Program-made: the position numbers and the translations under genes
NCBI GenBank assembly: GCA_001275005.1
Contig: JWZX01002187.1
Location: forward strand, 1 to 20,866
Reading direction: 5' to 3'
From: Chrysochromulina tobinii
Taxonomy: Eukaryota > Haptophyta > Prymnesiales > Chrysochromulinaceae
DNA: 20,866 nucleotides
Shown here: positions 1 to 7,700 of the stretch, in pieces
Numbering within the stretch: the stretch's first letter is position 1
How the letters are laid out: every line of letters starts with the position of its first letter
Notes under the pieces: model-generated
The model's input: the letters and a program-made list of their open reading frames with translations, nothing else
The model's database searches: none
What the model was told of the DNA's origin: nothing

Positions 1-11
1 GCAGCCTCGCG

Positions 12-27
12 GCAGCAGCAGCAGCAG
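12..27. repeat. GCA trinucleotide run
   Basis: Five GCA units plus one base. It is a simple repeat at the window edge with no convincing coding context. Confidence 0.8.
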
Positions 28-120
28 GGTATGTGTGCAGCATGCGGCCACGCGCGCACGCTGCCACGCACGCGAGCGAGCGGACCTTCTGCAGCTCGAG
101 CGGCGTGGCGACGCGCGGGG

Positions 121-161
121 GAGGGCTCGCGCGGGAGGGCTCGCGCGGGAGGGCTCGCGCG
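121..161. repeat. 14-bp tandem repeat, 2.9 copies
   Basis: The 14-nt unit gagggctcgcgcgg occurs at 121-134 and 135-148, with a 13-nt partial copy at 149-161, all without mismatch. It lies in non-coding DNA left of the small minus-strand frame. Exact copies suggest recent slippage or duplication. Confidence 0.9.
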
Positions 162-265
162 TGCCGTTGGTGAATTGCTCGAAAGCGGCGACGCGGTAGT
201 CGAACGGCAGGCTTCATAGCGATGAGGGCACCTGCGAGGGGGAACAAGGGCACGAAAAAGCGGCA

Positions 266-298
266 CCCGTGCGCACACACGTTGTGTGTGCGCACGGG
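266..298. repeat. Perfect 15-bp inverted repeat (hairpin)
   Basis: Arms 266-280 (cccgtgcgcacacac) and 284-298 are exact reverse complements separated by a 3-nt loop. The arms are mostly alternating purine-pyrimidine, so the DNA could also adopt a cruciform or Z form. On the minus strand the hairpin begins 11 nt after the stop codon at 310, so it would sit at the start of the 3' UTR if the small frame is a gene. The stem is far longer than the 6-bp histone mRNA stem-loop. Confidence 0.85.
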
Positions 299-309
299 AG
301 CTGCGGGAG

Positions 310-579
310 TCACGCGCATGCATCGGCATCGGCCCAGGGCTCTGTGGGCGGGCGCACACCCAATATGCCGAGGATGACGCGCGCCATGGTCGCCTGCAGC
401 GTGCCGCGCGCGACGGTGCCGTTGTTGATCAGCTTGAGCACATGGTCATGCGTACGGCGCAGCACCTTCTTTGTGATCCAGCGCGTGAATGCGTAGCTGT
501 GTGGCGGCTCCGCGCCCGTGCCCGACGCGTGCGCCTCGACGATGGCGTCGATGTTCGCCCAGAGCGGCTCGTCCTCCAT
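310..579 (-). CDS. Small hypothetical protein or terminal exon, 89 aa
   Basis: An open frame starts at an ATG (577-579) and ends at 310, giving 89 residues beginning MEDEPLW. It has an amphipathic middle with several basic residues (RWITKKVLRRTHDHVLKLI, about residues 33-51) and an Ala/Asp-rich tail. I do not recognise a family. The frame continues upstream of this ATG, but that part (Pro/Ser/Arg-rich) looks non-coding. A possible splice acceptor on the minus strand (ending ctgcaaag, near 590) precedes it, so it may be the last exon of a gene whose earlier exons lie to the right. It could also be a single-exon small protein or chance. The composition is more protein-like than the competing frames, but the support is weak. 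Confidence 0.35.
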   Translation of the reverse strand: MEDEPLWANIDAIVEAHASGTGAEPPHSYAFTRWITKKVLRRTHDHVLKLINNGTVARGTLQATMARVILGILGVRPPTEPWADADACA

Positions 580-1449
580 CGCATTGACCTTTGCAGGTGA
601 TAAATCTGTGCACGGGAGCAATCCGGCGTGTGTGAGTGGTGCAGAGAGATGAAGGCAACGCGATCGTGCACGTATCCGAACGATGGCGGGAATGGATGAA
701 CGGTAGTGCGAGGATGCCGAGTCCACCGCTTGATTGCGAGGCGCGCGCGCAGGCTGGGAAGCAGGCGGGCCTCGCACCTAGTTGACGTGGTGCGAAAGCG
801 TTCTTGCGCTGGCAGCGTGCACTCGAGTGGCTCATTCTGCACGAAACTAAAAGCTTGGACTCCTCGCACGCCGCTGAGCTGGTTTGCTGCTGGCGCGCCT
901 GGCCAGATGCCAGCGGCACGTCGTCCAGCGATGCACCACGCGAGCCTTTGCGCCGGGACCTATCCGAAAGGCCATCGAGACGCGAACGGGTTACGGATGA
1001 CGAAAGTGGGAATTGAATCGAACTTTTGCGGGGACAAAAGGCAAGAAAACAGTGGTCCATACGCACCCTTACGTGGATTGGCCGTTCGAGTCGAGGCGTT
1101 CGCGAGTCACACCCGACACCGCCGCACCGGCGACCGGGGCCGCGGTTGCATCGGTCAAAAAGGAAGGTCAACCCGCCCCTGCTCGCCGGCGCGCTCGGCC
1201 AGGGCCGCGGAGTTCTATTTTGTGTTTTCCGGCCGCCCGCTTCCGTAACATCTAAGCTACGTGCGAGTACCTCCTATCGTTATCGTATGTATAGCCGGCC
1301 CGATGGCCTCGCCCGACGGCCCCGACCTGTTATGCGTTAGTTACGAACATAGGTGAGACTGCAAAGACAAAATACCGCAGGCGAGTCGAAGCGTGCAATT
1401 TATGGGCCGTTCCTGTGACTCTCACTGTGACTCTGACTCGCCTCTCGCG
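580..1449. other. Non-coding stretch, no gene recognised
   Basis: Several open frames run through this GC-rich stretch on both strands, but all are Arg/Ser/Ala/Pro-rich, overlap each other and lack recognisable motifs. It is probably the upstream part of the small minus-strand gene plus the 3' flank of the coiled-coil gene. A 12-nt periodic duplication (ctgtgactct at 1413-1422 and 1425-1434) sits just downstream of the coiled-coil stop codon. Confidence 0.5.
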
Positions 1450-3651
1450 TCAGAAGAAATTCGCCAGCTTGGTCATCGTGTTGCCCAGCTGGCGAGCTTG
1501 CACGGTGGCGATATCGGCTAGAGGGGCTAGAGCGCTTGGCAGGCCGGGCGCGGCCTGCCCCGATGCGCGCAACGCCCCAGGCTTCTCATCGTCGCGGCTG
1601 CTCAGCTGGCTATAGCCCAGCTGGCGGCGATCTTGCCGTCGCACCACATAAAGGTGCCACGCCTTCCAGCAATGAAAGACCGTGGAACGTGCCCACTGGA
1701 GCACGATGCGATGGCCAAGGCCGTCCTTGAGCCGCTGCACCTGCTTCATCAACTTTTCCAAATGCGCGGCTTGCGTCTCGCTCGAGAGCCAAATCTGGGC
1801 CTGCTTGGATTGCTCGAGTTCGCCGATCGTCTCCTGCAGCTTGGCCACATGGGCGAGGGACTGATCCCTTTCCTTCTCCAAGAGGGTCATACGCGCGCGC
1901 AGCTGGCTGTTCTCGGTTCGCAGCTTGACCACCTCGTCGTACGTGCTGTCCGCAAGCTTGGCTTCGAGCCCGGGCACCTTGGCCGCCTTGTGCTTGAGGG
2001 CCTTGCTCTCGTGTCGGAGCCGGCTCATCTCAATGCTCGCGGCTTCCTTTGTCTCGACCCACTGCGCCTCGAGTGTGGCGTATTCCGCGAGCGAGAGGGC
2101 CATCATCTTTCGCTGCCGGCGCAGCTCGGCGAGCTCGTCGCGCGCCTCCGCCATCTCAGCCTCGCACGCAGCAAGCTTTGCGCTGTGCATGCTCACGAGC
2201 TCCTTGATCTCGGCCTCTTTGACTTGCTGCTGCTCCTCAAGGCGGCTCAGTGCAACCTGGTAATACTCCTTCTCGCCAAACTCCATCGACTTGGCTGCAG
2301 TCTCGAGACGCATCTTCTCGAGCGCCGCTTTGGCCGAGCTGTGCGCAGTGCGCTCCGCGCGCAGTAGAGCCTCAACCCGCTCGCGCTCGCTCCTCTCCTT
2401 GGCCGCCTCCGCCTGCGCCTCGTCAAGCAGCTTCTGCTTTCGATCGATCAGCACGCGTGGGTCCGAACCCGCGAGTTGTTTGCGCTCGTCGGCCATCGTG
2501 CTCACGCCGTGCTCGAGGCGACGCACGTCTTCTAGGAGTGGCGCGAGCGCCGACTCCATGTGCCTCTGTCGCTCGGCCTCACGATGGTCGTGACGTTCTC
2601 GCGTGTCGCGCAGCTCGCTCTGCAGCAGCCGCACCTCGCGCTCGAGCGCCATCACCTTGGACGTCTTGGCCGCAAGCTCACCCTTGAGGTAGTTCGTGAG
2701 CGCCACGCCGAGCGCCTCGTCAAAGTCGTGCGTTTGCTGGCGCAGCTCGGCGTATTGCGCATCTGCCTCGGCAAGCCGCTGCTTGAAATGCGCGCGCAGC
2801 GTCTCGACCTCGTGCACTTGGGAGATCTTGAGGTACTCCATCTGGTGCTCGCGCTGCGCCTGCTCTTCCACAAGCAGCTCGCCCAGCCGCGTGTACACAG
2901 GCAGGTTGGTGTTCATCAGCAGCGGGTCGATCCGCTTGCTGAACCCGGCCCTGAGCCACTCGTCAATTGTCTTCTCCCATATGCGCCGCCGCTCACCAAA
3001 CGCCCTGGCCTCGGCATCACGATGGGCCGCAATCGTTGCGGCACTCTGCCGGAAAAGTTCACCCTGCTCGCCCATCTGGGCCAACGTCCTGTCGAGCTGG
3101 GCTTCAATGGCATCCTGCTTGGCAAGCTGCTGCTTCAGCACCAGCTTGAGCTCCGCCCCAGCCTGCTCCGCACGCAACTTTTCCTCACGCAGCTCGCCAA
3201 TGAAATGATCGGCCTCCACCAGCTGCGCGCGCGTCGCCGTGAGGAAATCGTGCTGACGTAGCAAGGCGTCCTCGCAGCACACGATGAGCGCATCAGCTCG
3301 TGCGACCTCCGAGCGCAAAGCAAGCATGTCAGCGCCATGCCGCACCGCCTCGGAGCTCAGGGCGAGCGCCTTCGCCTCGGCGAGCTCAGCGCGCAGTGCG
3401 GCATCAAAGCTATCTGGCGGAGCGATGGAGCTGGCATTTGAGGAGGCGGCCTCTGCTGCGTAGGCGTGCCCAGGCCTTGACAAGGTACTCAACGAGCGAG
3501 AAGATGATACTCCTGTGCTGCGCAGCTCTTCCGCACGCATGCTACGCTCGCCGCTGCCGCTTCGATCCTTCTTCCTGTGGTGCTTCCTGTGCTTCTGTGG
3601 TGCGACCCGCATGTGGTACTTCGATTCACCTGTACTGGTGAAGACGTCCAT
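1450..3651 (-). CDS. Long coiled-coil protein with C-terminal Trp-rich (Sfi1/IQ-like) helix
   Basis: A 733-residue protein if it starts at the first in-frame ATG (3649-3651). The open frame extends to a TTG near 3765 with an in-frame TGA at 3787-3789 and no earlier ATG, so the upstream part is 5' UTR or belongs to a spliced exon. The N-terminus carries a basic stretch (KHRKHHRKKDR, about residues 19-29) and a Ser-rich linker. From about residue 85 to 645 the protein is almost continuous heptad-rich coiled coil (Leu, Glu, Lys, Arg, Ala), with one less regular stretch containing WEKTIDEWLRAGF and LLMNTNLPVYTRL. Residues about 647-676 carry spaced tryptophans (LQWARSTVFHCWKAWHLYV), resembling the single-helix repeats of Sfi1/IQ-type centrin- or calmodulin-binding proteins. 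The tail is Ala/Pro/Ser-rich. Such proteins often serve cytoskeletal, centriolar or ciliary scaffolds; that role is inferred, and I cannot name the family. The frame is intact and apparently intronless. Confidence 0.8.
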   Translation of the reverse strand: MDVFTSTGESKYHMRVAPQKHRKHHRKKDRSGSGERSMRAEELRSTGVSSSRSLSTLSRPGHAYAAEAASSNASSIAPPDSFDAALRAELAEAKALALSSEAVRHGADMLALRSEVARADALIVCCEDALLRQHDFLTATRAQLVEADHFIGELREEKLRAEQAGAELKLVLKQQLAKQDAIEAQLDRTLAQMGEQGELFRQSAATIAAHRDAEARAFGERRRIWEKTIDEWLRAGFSKRIDPLLMNTNLPVYTRLGELLVEEQAQREHQMEYLKISQVHEVETLRAHFKQRLAEADAQYAELRQQTHDFDEALGVALTNYLKGELAAKTSKVMALEREVRLLQSELRDTRERHDHREAERQRHMESALAPLLEDVRRLEHGVSTMADERKQLAGSDPRVLIDRKQKLLDEAQAEAAKERSERERVEALLRAERTAHSSAKAALEKMRLETAAKSMEFGEKEYYQVALSRLEEQQQVKEAEIKELVSMHSAKLAACEAEMAEARDELAELRRQRKMMALSLAEYATLEAQWVETKEAASIEMSRLRHESKALKHKAAKVPGLEAKLADSTYDEVVKLRTENSQLRARMTLLEKERDQSLAHVAKLQETIGELEQSKQAQIWLSSETQAAHLEKLMKQVQRLKDGLGHRIVLQWARSTVFHCWKAWHLYVVRRQDRRQLGYSQLSSRDDEKPGALRASGQAAPGLPSALAPLADIATVQARQLGNTMTKLANFF

Positions 3652-4733
3652 ATCGATCGTCGCAGTCAACTTGCAGAAGTCCGCAATGGTCGCCAATTTT
3701 GGCGAATCCTTGAACTCCAAAAACGCAGGGGCAGACGGACGAAACTCGAGCCTAAGGTGTCCCAAGGTGTCCCATTGAGTTCTAGCTCAAAACTTTCAGT
3801 TCTAGTATTGAACGTGGAAATCCCATAATGCTCGTGTTCGCCACACGGTGACTAACGGTGACCCCACAGTGTCACTGATTCAGTGTGTGTAGAGCCCGCC
3901 TTTTGGAAGGAATTCTATGATGTGCTGGCAAACTCACTCATAAACTCACTCAAAACTTCCTCAAGTTCACATGGTTGCCAGCCCAAACACCTAATTTCGC
4001 CTTGAAAATGTTCGAGCGCGGGATCAAGTGTGCCACCGACAGCCGGTTTCGGGATCAATTCGGGTGACTAGGTTTCGGGGACCCGGCGGGGGGAGTCCGG
4101 AAGGGAGGTGTATAGATGGTTTATAGATGGGAGCACGAGCAAGGAGGAGAAGGAACATTTCGTTGGGTCTTGGGAGCCACGGTCGTGCGTCGTGGTCAGA
4201 GGAACATATGGACGATTTCGCAATAACCCCGCATTAAGCCAACATGATCATCACTTTCCCCGTTGGCCAAGAATAAGGGAAGCGACTTCATGGCAGAAAA
4301 GCGGATGAAGTCTAGATCGGATGAGCTCCGAGCGGGTCTCGTCCTTTTTGACTTGTTTTGCACTCGCGTATGCAAAGTTTGTGTCTCCGTCCCGATCCGT
4401 AGACCGTCACCCGCGGAGACCTTTCCGCTTTCGCACCGTCCGCTTTGGTAAACGATTCATGTTAGGAGTTTGACGTCGATAAAGATATCGCGACATGAAA
4501 TTGAAAACGGTAAGAAAACGGATTCGTATTCGCGATTTCGCGTGCGGCGTGGATCGGATTGACATTCTTGAGTTCAAGAGTCGTCGATAGGGCCGTTAGC
4601 CCGCGCATGTTTCGGCCGAATCCACACGAGTCTTGCCTCTGTCTCACAACTCTCACGACGTAACGGAACGTAACGCAACGACGACGCGTGGGCAAACACT
4701 GAACTGTCAACATACTGTCCTGGTCGGACGCCC
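3652..4733. other. Intergenic region between two minus-strand genes
   Basis: About 1.1 kb, visibly less GC-rich than the flanking genes, with no credible reading frame. It should hold the promoter and 5' UTR of the coiled-coil gene (right-to-left) and the 3' UTR of the helicase-glycosylase gene. It contains short exact duplications: aaggtgtccc at 3754-3763 and 3764-3773; agttctag at 3778-3785 and 3798-3805; aaactcactca at 3930-3940 and 3942-3952; and a 10-nt near-repeat acgtaacgga/acgtaacgca at 4658-4677. I see no promoter motif I would defend. Confidence 0.6.
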
Positions 4734-7700
4734 TCACAGAAGCACGAGGTTGTCCTCCTGGAGAAAGTACATGAGGATGCAGATGATCGAGCGGTATGGC
4801 GCCCATCCATGCCGTTCAGCCACGCCATCGATTAGGTTGCGCACTTGCGGTGTGTCTGGGAAGTCGGCCGCCGATTCAATCATCGTCTCTGAAGTCGACA
4901 CGTGGTCGATGTTGTATAGGTCGTTGAGGTAGTTTCGAATGGTCAGGTCGCCGTAGAGCATGATATCGGCCCGCTGCAAGAAGTCCATCAGGACGCGTCC
5001 CGCCACCCAGTCGCCAACTCCCTGGAAACCTCGCAGCATCTTGGCGGCCTCGCGATCTGAGAGCGTTGCCACGTCGGGCACCTCGCCATTCTTGAACTTG
5101 CGGACGAGCTGCAGGATGAATGGCGCTTTGCCGTTCACCTTGCCGGGTGTGCCAGCCGAGAAGCCGCACGCTGTCTTCGCATTCTTCGGGTCGGCCTCTT
5201 GGGCCCGGCACACGTCGCGGAAGTTGGCTGGGTCGTCATTTTGGCCCGCCTTCACCTTCACAAAGTTGCCACTGCCCGAGCCAGCGAGGTGCGGCAGGCC
5301 CATGCTGTTGCAAGCGGAGCCGACCACATCCACCATGAGGGGGGTGAAGACGAAGCGGCGGAAGTCGCCCTCGAGGAGCACCTTGAGCAGCTCGGCCTCG
5401 TCGGCCAATTGGGTCGGCCCGCATTCGCCGCTATTGCGCAATTCGCCGAGGATGGCTCGCAGCTTCGCCTGCCGCTCGGCGACGGGCTTCGCCTCGAGCA
5501 GCACGCCGCATTTGATGGCCAGCTTGCGCAGCATCGTCTCGCCCGACTTGACCGAGATCTGGCAGAAGGTGATCCCCTTGAGCAGCTTGTCGAAGAAGCG
5601 CTCACGCGTGGGCGGCAGCACCACTCCGATGTTGTCGCAGAGCGCCTCCTTGCCCACACGCGCAATGAGGCTCTCGATCTTTGGATCGCACTGTGACAGG
5701 TGCGCGATGGCTTTTTCGATGGTCGGGCCATCGAGCACCAATGGGGGTGTCGTGTCTGAGAACTCGGCAAAGGCCTTTCGCGGCTTGGAGCGGGCCGTTT
5801 TCTCGCGCGGTGCGAGCAGCCACTCGCGAACCGTGGCACTTGCCTTGCCCTCGCGCGCCGCCTGCTTTGCAGCACGCACCGCCATTGGGTCGCCCCGATT
5901 TCGCTTCGTCGTGTTGACTGGGACGAACTCGATGTGCTCCTCCTCGTCACCCACCTCCGCCTCCGCGCCCATCTTCAACTTCATGGGCACGCGAGCGCCA
6001 CGCGAGCGCTGAGAGCTGCTCATGCGCCTGGGCGCGGGCTCCTCACCATCCTCATCCTCGCCAAGAAGCTCCTCGAGGGTCAAGTCGCCGTCATCGCCAG
6101 TAGCATCGTCGTGGTCATCGACGTTGCCGGTGCTACTCACGCCGCCCTTGCCATTTACGTAGCCATCACCATCGACGCCCCCGCCCCCCACGCTGTCATC
6201 CCCGTCAGCAGGAGCTGCAGCGAGGTTCCCGGAAGTAATCTCGAGACATTTGTGCCATGCTTCTTGCACCGCACCTTTCTTGAGCCTCTTGTCACCGCCT
6301 GCGGCTCGGATCGCCTCTAGATCCACCGCATCTTTGTATTCTCGGTAGCGCCGGGCGATTGGCGCGATGTACTGCCTGAAAAAGTTGCCTGCAAGCTGAA
6401 TGTTGGCGAATTCGGCTTCTTCGACGGTGTTGGCCGCGTAGATGACGACAAGGATGAGCCTCTTTGTCGTCTGGCCTGGCCGGTCGACCCGCCCCTTCAT
6501 CTGCTCAAGTCGGTCGCCTGCCGTCGGCCGGCAGATGATCGCATCTGCGTCGGCTTGCATGTTAGATCCCTCACCCTCTGTCTGCTTGTTCGCGACGATG
6601 ACCAGCCTGCTGCTGTTGCCCTTCGGAGCCTGGCCACCCCGCAGCCGGGCTTGCTGTACCTCCTTCCACGTTGTGGCCTCGATGCCATGCGCCCGCAGCA
6701 CCGCCACCAGATGCGTCTTCTCCTCCTCAGTGTTCGCAAAGATGAGAGGCCGGCAACGCCATGGTCGCTCCTTGGAAGGCTGCAAGAGCTTGAGCGCCTG
6801 CTGGGCAAACGCCTCGCCAAGTGGCGACGTGGTCGCGTGGGCTGCGTGCGAGCCGGTCCGCGCCTCCCAGGCAGGGCCGCTCAGAAAGCTGCGCAGCTCG
6901 CCGAAGAGTGCAAGACCGTTGGCGACGCCGTAGTTGAGCCGCGTGCGCTCGTGTCGATTGATGATGCCTCGGTACTGCTGCATGTCAGCATCCTCGAGGG
7001 GCACGGCCTCCCCGTGCATATGCCAGCTCCGGTCAGTCTCGGGTACTTCGCACACAATGTGCTCGTGGATGAGCGCGGGCAAGAACTCGAGTGTGCGTGG
7101 CAGTGGCGAGCGCAGCATGCGTATCATGTAGAAGAGGGATGAGAACTTACTTCTGAAAAATGTCGCGGAGAGCATCAGAACGCCACAGGTGGAGACCTCA
7201 ATCTGCCGCCAAGCAGAAGGGCAACGCTTCGCATTCGCATTCTGGACGGCCAGGCATTCGTCGATGACGACAAAGTCCCAGCAGGTTTGGCGCATGAAAG
7301 GATGCGCCGCGACACGATCGAGCGACGAGAGCACGATCGTGCTCGCGTCGATGGGCGCGTGGCTCTTGCCGTACGTGTTGGAGAAGAGCTCGCCAGTTTC
7401 GCGTTGCTCGACCACGTGGAAGCCGCTCGTATGCTTTGCCAATTCGAGCAGCCACTCCTTGATCAGATTCGGTTCCGGCACCATCACCAGAACTCCATGC
7501 CGTGGCTGGTCCTTCGTCTCGAGGAAGGAGGCGATCTCAACTATAGTTGCCAGCGCCGTCAGCGTTTTTCCGGCGCCCACAGTGCTGGCGTCGGCGAATC
7601 CGAGCTTGCCGGCCCTTAGACCAGCCAGTATGGCGGCCACCGATCGTTTCTGGTGATCCCACAGCTTCGAAACGATCTTCGGCAGCTCAAGCACCTCCTT

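Larger units (their letters stand above)
1..309. other. Non-coding left edge with simple repeats
   Basis: No frame here looks like a protein. The stretch holds a GCA run, a 14-bp tandem repeat and a 15-bp perfect inverted repeat (266-298). On the minus strand it would be the 3' flank of the frame ending at 310. Confidence 0.6.

Noticed and set aside
1000-1060. Possible tRNA T-arm (gttcgattcaattccc on the minus strand)
   Set aside because: The T-stem does not pair properly and no D-arm, anticodon arm or matching acceptor stem is present upstream.
446-1171. 241-residue minus-strand frame
   Set aside because: Arg/Ser-rich with no recognisable block and overlaps two other frames of equal quality; it probably reflects GC bias.
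1633-2367. Long plus-strand frames opposite the coiled-coil gene
   Set aside because: They are Leu/Arg-rich antisense shadows of a strong minus-strand coding region and have no motif of their own.
3652-3765. N-terminal extension of the coiled-coil protein to a TTG
   Set aside because: There is no in-frame ATG before the upstream TGA; it is usable only if a splice acceptor joins an unseen upstream exon.
4960-6012. 350-residue plus-strand frame opposite the glycosylase region
   Set aside because: Ser/Arg/Pro-rich shadow; the minus strand carries clear catalytic motifs over the same bases.
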